From Sphaerisporangium perillae (GTDB lineage Bacteria; Actinomycetota; Actinomycetes; Streptosporangiales; Streptosporangiaceae): a stretch of DNA of 64,000 nt. The translations under genes and the position numbers were made by a program. Below, piece by piece: positions 43,506 to 51,781 of the stretch. The DNA lies in the NCBI RefSeq assembly GCF_023276435.1, contig NZ_JALLPO010000008.1, positions 1 through 64,000 of the forward strand. Reading direction: 5' to 3'. The notes under the pieces were generated by a model that searched no databases, was not told the DNA's origin, and saw only the letters and a program-made list of their open reading frames with translations. The stretch's first letter is position 1; each line of letters opens with the position of its first letter.

Positions 43506-44942
43506 TCAGGCGGCCGAGCAGGAGTCCTGCGTCGCGTCGATGCCCTTCAGGTCGTCCTCGGAGACCGGAGCGGCCTTCAGACCCTTCCAGTCGGAGCCGA
43601 TCACCAGCACGAGCCGTGTGGTCGTGACGTTCGCCACCGCGGCGTTCCGCGACACCACGAGGTCGCCGGCGAGCGTCGGCACACGGGTCTGCCCGTCCGT
43701 GGCGTACCTGATCGTGGTCTTGGCGTACGGCTTGCGCTTGAGGTCGCCGACCTTCACGACGGTGTAGCCGCGCTGCTCGAGCGCGGCGGCGACCTGACCG
43801 CCCAGGCCGCTCCGGTTGGTGCCGTTCTGCACCACGATCTCGATCTTGGACTTCGGCACCTTGCCCTGGCGGCCGGTCTTGATGTTCGAGCCCTTGATCT
43901 TCGTGTCGGTCGCCACCAGCCGGAAGAGCTGCTTGGCCTGCGGCTGGACCCACTCGACGCGGCCGGGCTGGGTGAGGGAGTAGCGCCATGGCGTCGTGAC
44001 GAAACGGATGTTCCCGGCGGCCAGCCCCTGAGCGCTGGACGCCAGGTCCTTCATGACGCTCACGGTGAGCTGCGGGTCGGTCGTGACGGACCTGGTGGCC
44101 GCGTCGAGGAAGTGGAACAGCTTGGCCGGGTCGGCCAGCGTGGCGCCGCTCATGGCCTTCTTGATCATCGAGGCGATGAACATCTGCTGCCGCTGGATGC
44201 GGCCGATGTCGGACCCGTCTCCCAGGCTGTAGCGGGCCCGCACGTAGCCGAGCGCCTGCTCGCCCTTGACGACCTGCTTGCCCGCCGCCAGGTGCAACAT
44301 GGCCTTCTTGTCGTCGATCGCCTTGGGAACGCAGATCTCGACGCCGCCGAGCGCGTTCACCATGCTCTTGAACCCGGTGAAGTCGACCTTGGCGAAGTGG
44401 TCGATGTGGATCCCGGTGAGCGACTCGATCGTCCGCCACGTGCAGCCGATGCCGCCGAAGTTGAACGACTCGTTGATCATGCCGATGTGCGGGCGCTGGC
44501 CGGGCAGGCCGTTCTTGCGCGGGCACGCCGGGAGCTGTACCAGCGAGTCACGCGGGAAGCTGATGAGCATCGCGTTGCCGCGGTCGGGGGACATGTGCGC
44601 GAGGATGATCGTGTCCGTGCGCTCGCCCAGATCGCGGTGGCCGTACTTGGCGTTCGCGCCCGAACGCGTGTCCGACCCCACGATGAGGATGTTCAGCGCC
44701 TTGCTGACCTTGACGGGCCGGGTGCCGAGGTCCTTGGCGTCGACCTCGACGTGCCTGATGTTGCCGCTCAGTTTGGTGTACGCGCCGACCACCGTGGCGC
44801 CGGCCGCCAGGGAGACTCCCACCACCGCCGCGACCAGGCACCACAGCCACGCCGTCCACCGCCGTCCGGCGGTACGGGGCGGCCCGCCCGGAGGTTCGTC
44901 TACAGGCTGGACAGGGCGCACATCGACAAGCCCGCCGTTCAT
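43506..44942 (-). CDS. LytR-CpsA-Psr family cell-wall ligase with LytR_C domain
   Basis: 478 residues. One membrane helix (about 30-55, WLWCLVAAVVGVSLAAG), then the LCP domain with GSDTRSG, GERTDTIILAHMSPDRG, ISFPRDSLV and YVRARYSLGDGSDIGRIQRQQ, then a LytR_C domain from IEIVVQNGTNRSGLGGQVAA. LCP enzymes transfer glycopolymers from undecaprenyl carriers to peptidoglycan, using the clustered Arg and Asp residues present here. ATG 44942 follows GTGGGGACA. An LCP paralogue at 30.3-31.1 kb is broken. Confidence 0.95.
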   Translation of the reverse strand: MNGGLVDVRPVQPVDEPPGGPPRTAGRRWTAWLWCLVAAVVGVSLAAGATVVGAYTKLSGNIRHVEVDAKDLGTRPVKVSKALNILIVGSDTRSGANAKYGHRDLGERTDTIILAHMSPDRGNAMLISFPRDSLVQLPACPRKNGLPGQRPHIGMINESFNFGGIGCTWRTIESLTGIHIDHFAKVDFTGFKSMVNALGGVEICVPKAIDDKKAMLHLAAGKQVVKGEQALGYVRARYSLGDGSDIGRIQRQQMFIASMIKKAMSGATLADPAKLFHFLDAATRSVTTDPQLTVSVMKDLASSAQGLAAGNIRFVTTPWRYSLTQPGRVEWVQPQAKQLFRLVATDTKIKGSNIKTGRQGKVPKSKIEIVVQNGTNRSGLGGQVAAALEQRGYTVVKVGDLKRKPYAKTTIRYATDGQTRVPTLAGDLVVSRNAAVANVTTTRLVLVIGSDWKGLKAAPVSEDDLKGIDATQDSCSAA

Positions 44943-45110
44943 TGTCCCCACGGAATGGCCAGGGCTGGTGGCCACGGGCCACGCGCCGACTACAGGCGCC
45001 GGATCCACCCGCCCGGCAAGCCGCGAGCAAGTCTAGCGATCGGGGTGATATTTGTGGCCCTCTGTCGCAGTATTCGCAGGAAATCCTCATTTTTGCAGCT
45101 ACATCATCTG

Positions 45111-46424
45111 TTACCTGGCCAGCTGCCTCGCTCGCCCGCCGCCCGCGAGGCGGCGCCCCAGACGCTGCGCCGGTCGTTCGACGAACCGGTGGCTCAGCGC
45201 GGCACAGCCGATCACGGCGGCGAAGAACGCCGCCTCCCATGCCAGCCGCTCGCCGAGGGTCATCCTCGAGGGATCCATGGTGATCCGCCGTACGACCTGT
45301 AGGACCAGAGGGTGCAGCAGGTAGACGGAGTAGCTCACCAGCCCGAGCCACGCCAGGGCGGCGGGGATGGCGCGGTGGCGCAGGGCCAGCCCGGCGGCGA
45401 AGGTGAGCCAGGCCCCGATGACGGCGGCGGACCAACTCCACTTGAAGGCCTCCTGCGCCGCCGGCGGCATGCCCCACCCCGGTCCGAGCCACACGGCCGC
45501 GGCGACCGAGAGGATGGGCACCAGGACGATCAGCCCGCGCCACCGCGCGGCGGGCCGGCGTTCCATGTGGTGCAGGGCGGTCCCGCCGAACATCGTCGCC
45601 ACGATGACCAGGCTCTGCCACGCGCCCACTCTGCTGTTGAAGGTGAGGAGCACGAGCACGAGGACGGCGAGCGCCGCGGCGCCGTACCGTCGCAGGTCGC
45701 GGTCCCCGCTCAGCACGGCGGCCATCCCGCCGAGCAGGACGGCCGCGGCGGCCCAGACGACCGTTCCACCCAGGTTCCGCGAGAGCAGGCCCGCCGGTAC
45801 GAACGCCCCGGCGGCGAGCGCGCACACCGCCAGCGTGATCGAGGCCCCGGCGCTGGCCCGGTGCACGCCGTACACGAACATCGCGGTCACCAGCAGGTAG
45901 AACGCCATCTCGTACGAGAGCGTCCAGAAGACGTTGACGACGCTCGGCACCTGGAACAGGTCCTGCAGCATCGTGAGGTGCGCCAGCGCGGCCGTCCACG
46001 GCTGCCCGGCGAGCTGGGCGGGCAGGACGGTGTAGACCCCGATGACCCCGAACATCGTGCCGGCCGCCGCGGCGAGCGCCCACAGCGGGTACAGGCGGAA
46101 GACCCGGGTGATCCAGAACGCGCGGACGCTGCCGCGCCGTTCCAGCGACATCGGCACCACATAACCGCTGACCAGGAAGAACACCAGCACCCCGTACTGC
46201 CCGAAGTCGAACCACGGGCTGATCGTGGCCCGGATCTCCGGCAGCAGCGGATCCAGCGAGTGCTCGAAGACCACGATCAGGGCGCCGAACCCGCGCAGGG
46301 CGTCCAGCCAGGACTGCCGGGCGCCTCGGGACGATCGTGCCGGCGGCGATGACGGGGGCCTCGTGCGGGTCGCGACGTGCATTCGGCCCGCGCTACCCCG
46401 GATAGCGGCGTCCTTAACCACCAT
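45111..46424 (-). CDS. Membrane acyltransferase, acyltransferase-3/OafA family
   Basis: 437 residues with about ten helices. WLDALRGFGALIVVFEHS is the family opening with the catalytic His; FFLVSGYVVPMSLER, RVFRLYPLW and NVFWTLSYEMAFYLL follow in order. It probably O-acylates a cell-surface glycan, lipid or secondary metabolite. ATG 46424 has AGGGTG upstream. It is 168 nt upstream of the LCP gene on the same strand; both would act on the envelope. Confidence 0.93.
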   Translation of the reverse strand: MVVKDAAIRGSAGRMHVATRTRPPSSPPARSSRGARQSWLDALRGFGALIVVFEHSLDPLLPEIRATISPWFDFGQYGVLVFFLVSGYVVPMSLERRGSVRAFWITRVFRLYPLWALAAAAGTMFGVIGVYTVLPAQLAGQPWTAALAHLTMLQDLFQVPSVVNVFWTLSYEMAFYLLVTAMFVYGVHRASAGASITLAVCALAAGAFVPAGLLSRNLGGTVVWAAAAVLLGGMAAVLSGDRDLRRYGAAALAVLVLVLLTFNSRVGAWQSLVIVATMFGGTALHHMERRPAARWRGLIVLVPILSVAAAVWLGPGWGMPPAAQEAFKWSWSAAVIGAWLTFAAGLALRHRAIPAALAWLGLVSYSVYLLHPLVLQVVRRITMDPSRMTLGERLAWEAAFFAAVIGCAALSHRFVERPAQRLGRRLAGGGRARQLAR

Positions 46425-46535
46425 GGCACCCTAATATGGCTATATGGGTGGTTTGTCATGGTTTCCTGAGTGAGCGCTGTGAGCCGGGACCGGAACCGGC
46501 GGGAGCCATCGGCACGCGGGTCAGCCGGAGGTCTC

Positions 46536-47540
46536 CTAGCGGGCGTGGTGCAAAAGGCCGGTGAGGACGTCCTCCAGGGTGACCACTCCGGCCACGGAAC
46601 CGTCGTCGCCGACGATCGCCGCCAGCTGGGCCCGGCGCTTGCGCATCGTCGCCAGCACGTCTGCCAGCGTCGTCCTGGCGTTGAGGTGCGGCAGGTCGCG
46701 GGCCGGCAGCGGCCGGCCCGGCGCGTGGCCGTTGAGCGCGTCCAGGACGTGGAGGTAGCCGCACAGCCGCCCGTCCTCGCCGCGAACGGGGAAGCGTGAG
46801 TGGCCGTACCGGCCGGCGTACTGCTGGAGCTCGGCGGCCCCGGTCGTGGCGGGCACGCTCACGACCTCGTCGATCGGCACCATGACCGACGCCACCGGCC
46901 GCGCGTACAGGGCGAGGGTGGCGATCATGCGATCGTGCTCGTCCCGTTCCAGCAGCCGGTGCCGGTGCGACTCCCTGATGAGGGCGGGCATCTCCTCGGA
47001 GGTGTAGACCGACCGGATCTCCTCGGTGGGCGGGATCTTCAGCACCCACAGGACGGCCGCGGCGAGGGCGTTGACGGCCACCAGGAGGGGGCGGGTCGCG
47101 CGGGCGGCGATCCGCAGGGCCGGCACCAGCCACAGGGCCGCCTTGTCCGGCGCCGCGAGGGCGAGGTTCTTCGGCACCATCTCGCCGATGATCACGTGCG
47201 CGGAGACGACGACGATCAGGGCGAGGGCGAAGGCCGTCGGGTGGACCAGCCCGGCGGGAAGGCCCAGCGCGGCGAACAGCGGCTCCAGCGCGTGGGCGAG
47301 GACCGGCTCGCCGACGGCGCCGAGCGCCAGCGAGGCGAGGGTCACGCCGAGCTGCGCGGCGGCGAGCATCAGCGGGACGGAGTCCATGGCGGCCAGCACC
47401 GCGCGCGCCCGCCGGGAGCCCTCCTTGGCCAGCGGTTCGATCTGGGTGCGGCGAGCGGAGATCAGCGCGAACTCCGCGCCGACGAAGAACCCGTTCACTC
47501 CCAGCAGGAGCACGATGGCGAGGGCGTCCAGGAGGGTCAT
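46536..47540 (-). CDS. CNNM/hemolysin C-type transporter, short form
   Basis: 334 residues. The DUF21/CNNM membrane domain (1-185) has NGFFVGAEFALISARRTQIE and HVIIGEMVPKNLALA; a CBS pair follows from about residue 205 (ARPVASVMVPIDEVVSVPA). The CorC/HlyC C-terminal domain of the longer neighbour is missing. The family exports Mg2+/Co2+ or Na+. It lies 37 nt after its paralogue, and the two were probably made by gene duplication. Confidence 0.93.
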   Translation of the reverse strand: MTLLDALAIVLLLGVNGFFVGAEFALISARRTQIEPLAKEGSRRARAVLAAMDSVPLMLAAAQLGVTLASLALGAVGEPVLAHALEPLFAALGLPAGLVHPTAFALALIVVVSAHVIIGEMVPKNLALAAPDKAALWLVPALRIAARATRPLLVAVNALAAAVLWVLKIPPTEEIRSVYTSEEMPALIRESHRHRLLERDEHDRMIATLALYARPVASVMVPIDEVVSVPATTGAAELQQYAGRYGHSRFPVRGEDGRLCGYLHVLDALNGHAPGRPLPARDLPHLNARTTLADVLATMRKRRAQLAAIVGDDGSVAGVVTLEDVLTGLLHHAR

Positions 47541-47577
47541 CGGCCCCTCCTGGCCGCGCCCGTGCCGGCGGGGCGCA

Positions 47578-48912
47578 TCACGGGGTCTCCTCGTCGCCGC
47601 CCGGGGCGGTCAGTGTGATCTGCTCGATCCGGTGGCGGCGCATGCTGTCGACCCTGAGGGTCCAGCCGTCGACCACCACGCTGTCCCCCGGGTCGGGAAG
47701 GCGGCCGAGACGGCTGATCAGCAGGCCGGCGAGCGTCTCGTACGGCCCCTCCGGCATCTGGAAGCCGGTGCGCTCCTCGACCTCGTGGGCCCGCAGGAGC
47801 GCGGGGACCGCCACCGACTCCCCCGGACCGAGCAGGGCGGGCTCGGGCTCGGCCGAACCCTCCTCGGGGAGGTCGTACTCGTCGGCGATGTCCCCGATCA
47901 GTTCCTCGGCGAGGTCCTCCACGGTGACGATGCCGGCGAAACCGCCGTACTCGTCCACCACGACAGCCATCTCCCTGCGGGCCGAGAACAGGCGCTCCTG
48001 GACGGTCTCCAGGTCGAGCGTCTCGGGGACCAAGAGGGGAGGGCGCAGGATCGTCGCCACCTGCGTGCTCGCCCGCCCGGCCTCCGGCACGGCGAAGGCG
48101 TCGACCACGGAGGCGATGCCGACGATGTCGTCCAGCTCGCCGCCGGAGACCGGCAGCCGCAGGTGGCGCTCGCGCCGGGCCAGCGTCAGGAACTCGGCGA
48201 CGGTGTCGCTGTCGGTCACCGTCACGCAGTCCATACGCGGGGTCATCGCCTCGGCCGCGGTCCGGTCCCCGAACCGGAGCGCGCGGCGCAGCATGGCCGC
48301 GGTGCCGGTCGGGAGGGTGCCCGCTTCGGCGGAGAGGCTCATCAGCAGGCTCAGCTCGTCGGGGGAGCGGGCCGAGGCCAGCTCGTCCTGCGGCTCGGCC
48401 CCGAGTGCGCGCACCAGGGCGTTCGCCACCGCGTTGCAGGCCTTGATCAGCGGGGCGAACACCGCTGAGAAGGCGCGTTGCGGGGGTGTGGACAGCCGGG
48501 CGATCGTCATCGGGCGGGACAGGGCCGCGTTCTTTGGCACCAGCTCACCGAGCACCATCTGGCTGACCGTGGCGATGAGCAGGCCGAGCAACGCCGAGAC
48601 GCTCTGGCTCGCCGCGTCCGGCAGCCCCGGAACGTACTGGACAAGGGGACGGAGCAGGCTCGCGATGGCGGGCTCGGCGATGACGCCGAGCAGCAGTGAG
48701 GTGATCGTGATGCCGAGCTGGGCGCCGGAGAGCTGGAAGGAGAGCCGCTGGATGGCCGCCTGGATCCCCTGAGCTCCGCGGTCACCGGCCGAGGCGAGCC
48801 GTTGCACCTCGCTGCGCTCGACGGTGACCAGGGAGAACTCCGCCGCGACGAACACGCCGTTCGCGATGACCAGGGCCAGCGCGCCCAGCAGGTAGATCAG
48901 ATTGACGATCAC
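47578..48912 (-). CDS. CNNM/hemolysin C-type transporter with CBS and CorC_HlyC domains
   Basis: 444 residues: DUF21 domain with NGVFVAAEFSLVTVERSEV and MVLGELVPKNAALS, CBS pair from about 210 (DRTAAEAMTPRMDCVTV, MAVVVDEYGGFAGIVTVEDL), then a CorC_HlyC domain to the end. GTG 48912 has GGGAGGG upstream. First gene of a two-gene operon with the short paralogue; a heteromer is possible. Confidence 0.94.
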   Translation of the reverse strand: MIVNLIYLLGALALVIANGVFVAAEFSLVTVERSEVQRLASAGDRGAQGIQAAIQRLSFQLSGAQLGITITSLLLGVIAEPAIASLLRPLVQYVPGLPDAASQSVSALLGLLIATVSQMVLGELVPKNAALSRPMTIARLSTPPQRAFSAVFAPLIKACNAVANALVRALGAEPQDELASARSPDELSLLMSLSAEAGTLPTGTAAMLRRALRFGDRTAAEAMTPRMDCVTVTDSDTVAEFLTLARRERHLRLPVSGGELDDIVGIASVVDAFAVPEAGRASTQVATILRPPLLVPETLDLETVQERLFSARREMAVVVDEYGGFAGIVTVEDLAEELIGDIADEYDLPEEGSAEPEPALLGPGESVAVPALLRAHEVEERTGFQMPEGPYETLAGLLISRLGRLPDPGDSVVVDGWTLRVDSMRRHRIEQITLTAPGGDEETP

Positions 48913-49106
48913 GGTGTCGCCCTCCCGTGAAGCCTGCTACTTCAGTAGATCAGACTCCACGTCATGTTCACCTGTCGGCGGGAACCGTACCGGGACGGCC
49001 CCTCGCTGGGAATGCCACAGCGATCATCCCTTCGGCCGGACGACGAACATGGGCCCCTGTGGCACCCACCCGGGCGGCGGGAGGGAGAGGGCGACCACGC
49101 CGGGTG

Positions 49107-49502
49107 TCAGCCGCCGTTGTGGATGACGTGGTCGGGCGTGACGCGCACGTTGATGCGCTGCTCCTCGGGATTCCTGAAGGGGTAGGAGTCCACGCCGAGG
49201 TACTTCTTGGCCAGGCGGTCGATCGTCTCGTCCGCGCCCTCCAGCTCGAACCGCGCCTTACCCGAGACGCTGACCAGGTGGTATCCGTTGTCCGGGTCGA
49301 GCAGGCTGATCGACACGCGGGGGTCCTCGCGCAGGTAGCGCTCCTTGGCCCGGCCCACGGCGGTGTTGAAGACGACGTCGTCCCCGTCCACGTCCACCCA
49401 GACCACCGTGCTGTGCAGCGAGCCGTCACCGCGGTGGGCCGTCACCCAGGCGTGGATGGGCCGGCGGAGCAGGGCGATGGCGTCGTCGTTCAGTTCGCTC
49501 AT
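49107..49502 (-). CDS. PPOX-class F420-dependent oxidoreductase-like protein
   Basis: 131 residues of a split-barrel flavin/F420-binding fold: AWVTAHRGDGSLHSTVVWVD, VVFNTAVGRAKERYLREDP and VSISLLDPDNGYHLVSVSGKA. These are typical of the actinobacterial FDOR-B group that binds F420 or heme. Substrate unknown. ATG 49502 is divergent from the VOC gene across 299 nt that hold no other gene. Confidence 0.9.
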   Translation of the reverse strand: MSELNDDAIALLRRPIHAWVTAHRGDGSLHSTVVWVDVDGDDVVFNTAVGRAKERYLREDPRVSISLLDPDNGYHLVSVSGKARFELEGADETIDRLAKKYLGVDSYPFRNPEEQRINVRVTPDHVIHNGG

Positions 49503-49801
49503 TGGTGGCTCCTCGAGATCTCAGGTCTACCGCTTCGCCACTGCCGAACAACACGGCGACCAACCTCATTCCGCGCTCCGCGAAGATCGATGACCTAGGC
49601 ACGGAGACGCGCCGACCGGATACTACGCGCAAGAAGATCAAGGCAGCGGAACGGCGGGTCCGCGAGGCCTGTCCGGACGGACAAACGGGGGAGATACCAC
49701 GAAGGGGAAGGTGGACGCCTGACCACCCGGCGGGCGTGACGGCGGGAGCGCCGAACGGCCCCGCGCCGGGCGGCCGGGCCGGACGGCCCAAGGAGGCACT
49801 G

Positions 49802-50254
49802 GTGCTCGGGAAGAAGCTCACCGAGGCGCGCTGGACGCACATCGCCCTGCCAAGCTGCGACCTCGACAAGGCCATCGAGTTCTACACGACCATGACCCCG
49901 CTGGTGGTGGTCTCGACGCACGAGGACAAGGACGGGCGCAACGCCTGGCTCTCCAACGACAAGCAGGTCGAGACGCCGTTCGTGCTCGTCCTCGTGGAGT
50001 TCGCGAAGGACCGGGGACGCGAGCAGCCGCAGCTCACGCCGTTCGCCCATCTCGGCATGGAGGTGCCGAACCGCGAGGACGTCGACGAGATCGCCCGGCG
50101 CGCGCGGGAGCTGGGCTGCCTGCACTGGGAGCCCATGCAGCTGCCGCCCCCGGTCGGCTACGTCTGCGCGCTGAAGGACCCGGACGGCAACGTCGTCGAG
50201 ATCTCGCACGACCAGAAGGTCTACGAGGAGGTCCGCACGCTCTGGGCCGACTGA
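49802..50254 (+). CDS. VOC (glyoxalase/bleomycin-resistance) superfamily protein
   Basis: 150 residues with two beta-alpha-beta-beta-beta modules. EARWTHIALPSCDLDKAIEF opens the first with the metal His, FAHLGMEVPNREDVDEIA the second, and DPDGNVVEISHDQ carries the metal Glu. The enzyme could be a glyoxalase, dioxygenase or resistance protein. GTG 49802 is chosen for its AAGGAGG site; longer upstream frames have no coding character. Confidence 0.9.
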   Translation: MLGKKLTEARWTHIALPSCDLDKAIEFYTTMTPLVVVSTHEDKDGRNAWLSNDKQVETPFVLVLVEFAKDRGREQPQLTPFAHLGMEVPNREDVDEIARRARELGCLHWEPMQLPPPVGYVCALKDPDGNVVEISHDQKVYEEVRTLWAD

Positions 50255-50420
50255 CGCGCGACGTACCGGCCCCACCGGCGACGACCGGGTCGCCGGGACC
50301 AGATCCGCCGAACGGCGGACGTGTGCTGGGTGAAGCGGTTCACTAGAGCTGGATTCGTGATCAGCTCGTTCCTCGCACGTCGCCGTCCCGGCTTTCGGGG
50401 ATGGCTCGATGAAGGAAAAG

Positions 50421-50501
50421 GGTGTCATGCACATCGTCCGTACGCCCCCGCGAGCGCGGGGCCCGACCCGCTAACCGGGTCGTTCCGGCAGGTCTGACAC
50501 C
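50421..50501 (+). ncRNA. Three-way-junction RNA element (candidate riboswitch or leader)
   Basis: GGTGTCA (50421-50427) pairs with TGACACC (50495-50501) and encloses two hairpins: GCCCC with GGGGC (50444-50462, bulged) and CGACCCG with CGGGTCG (50464-50482, loop CTAAC). It ends about 71 nt before the RraA-like start, in a gap of 318 nt that holds no gene. It is neither a tRNA nor a riboswitch class I recognise. Confidence 0.4.
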
Positions 50502-50572
50502 GCACCCGAGGGGCATTAGTGCCTACCTCAGTCGGCAAGATCCGGAAACTTCTATAAGAGGTGATCGATACT

Positions 50573-51202
50573 GTGGTTCCGCCTACCACCGCGATCGCGG
50601 ATGTACTGCAACTGCGGGGCCTCACCGGCTGGCTCAGCCCGCCGTTACGCCCCCTCCACCGATCTCCAGGACTCCTCGGACGGGCCCTCACCGTGCGGCT
50701 CGCCCCCGGCCCCGGGGAGAACGGCCTCGCCCCCCTGCGCTCGGTGATGGACGAGTGCCTGGAGGGCCGGGTCATCGTCGTGGCCGGCGCCCAGACGGCG
50801 GCCGGCGCGGTGTGGGACGAGATCCTCACCCGCGCCGCGCTCGCCCGAGGCGCGTGCGGCCTGCTGGTCGAGGGCGGCGTCCGTGACGTCAACGCCTACC
50901 GTGACCTCGGCCTGCCCGTGTGGGCGCTGTACGAGGCCACCGCCGGGCCCGGGCCGGACGTCCACGTCGCCGCCGTCGGCGGCGCCGTGGAGATCGCCGG
51001 CGTGACGGTGGACGAGAGCACCACCATCGTCATGGACGGCGCGGGGGTCGTCGCCCTTCCCTCGACCGACGTCTTCGCCGACTCCTACATGTACGCCGAT
51101 GCCGAGGAGAACGTCGTCACGGCGCTGCGCGAGGGAGCCACCCTGGCCGAGGCCAGCCGCTACAAGGAGGACATCCTGACCAAACTACGCCGCCCCCTCT
51201 GA
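50573..51202 (+). CDS. RraA family protein (HMG aldolase-like)
   Basis: About 209 residues. TTAIADVLQLRGLTGWLSPP, LGRALTVRLAPGPGEN, VIVVAGAQTAAGAVWDEIL and CGLLVEGGVRDVNAYRDLGLPVWA follow the RraA/4-hydroxy-4-methyl-2-oxoglutarate aldolase order, with the conserved Gly-Gly-x-Arg-Asp motif. Function could be an aldolase or an RNase E regulator; in actinobacteria it is rarely defined. GTG 50573 has AGAGGTG at a good distance; GTG 50561 is an alternative. A structured RNA element precedes it. Confidence 0.85.
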   Translation: MVPPTTAIADVLQLRGLTGWLSPPLRPLHRSPGLLGRALTVRLAPGPGENGLAPLRSVMDECLEGRVIVVAGAQTAAGAVWDEILTRAALARGACGLLVEGGVRDVNAYRDLGLPVWALYEATAGPGPDVHVAAVGGAVEIAGVTVDESTTIVMDGAGVVALPSTDVFADSYMYADAEENVVTALREGATLAEASRYKEDILTKLRRPL

Positions 51203-51325
51203 ACCCCGCCCCGGCCCGTCTCGCCTGGACCGGCGTACCGGCCCCCCACCCGGGCGGGTACGCGTGGTCCGGGCGTACGGGCGGCGGAGGCCTGTTCGGC
51301 CCCCGCCGCCCGGACCGGTGCCCGA

Positions 51326-51523
51326 TCAGTCCTTCTTGAAGGCGTCCTTGACGTTCTTGGCGGCGTCCTTCACGCGCTCCCCGGCCTGCTTCAGGCCGCC
51401 CTTGGCCATGTCGGCCTCACCCTCGGCACTGAGCTCCTCGTCCCCGGTGGCGTCTCCCACACCCTGCTTGACCTTGCCCTTGAGCTGCTCGGCCTTGTTC
51501 GAGATCTTGTCTTTAGCGCCCAT
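51326..51523 (-). CDS. CsbD family stress protein
   Basis: 65 residues, all helical and Lys/Glu/Ala-rich: GAKDKISNKAEQLKGKVKQG and ATGDEELSAEGEADMAKGGL are the CsbD signature. Family members are sigma-B-type general stress proteins of unknown activity. ATG 51523 has GGGGGCCGG upstream; the longer frame above it lacks family similarity. Confidence 0.92.
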   Translation of the reverse strand: MGAKDKISNKAEQLKGKVKQGVGDATGDEELSAEGEADMAKGGLKQAGERVKDAAKNVKDAFKKD

Positions 51524-51694
51524 GTTTCCGGCCCCCTCAACTATGGGTCTGTCCCCTACTGGCACCTGTCCGGTGCGGAGGCGGGTAAACGCGACCAAGG
51601 CCTCTCCATTCCCTCAAGCGGTGCCATATGCGGACAAAGTCGCCGCGCCTTAACGAAAGAACCTCCCCGTCACCGGGGATTGCGGAGATACTCG

Positions 51695-51767
51695 ATCACG
51701 CGGGCTACAGCGGCAGTGCGTTTCCTGAAACATCACGCGGGCTACAGCGGCAGTGCGTTCTTGAAAC
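51695..51767. repeat. 37-bp tandem duplication before the copper gene
   Basis: A unit beginning ATCACGCGGGCTACAGCGG and ending TGAAAC occurs at 51695-51731 and again at 51732-51767, one base shorter. It ends 14 nt before the ATG at 51782, so it lies in the promoter or leader. Confidence 0.85.
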
Positions 51768-51781
51768 GAGGAAACAGGAGA

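Noticed and set aside
50421-50501. tRNA gene
   Set aside because: It has a 7-bp closing stem but no T-loop GTTCGA consensus, no D-arm and no anticodon arm of the right geometry.
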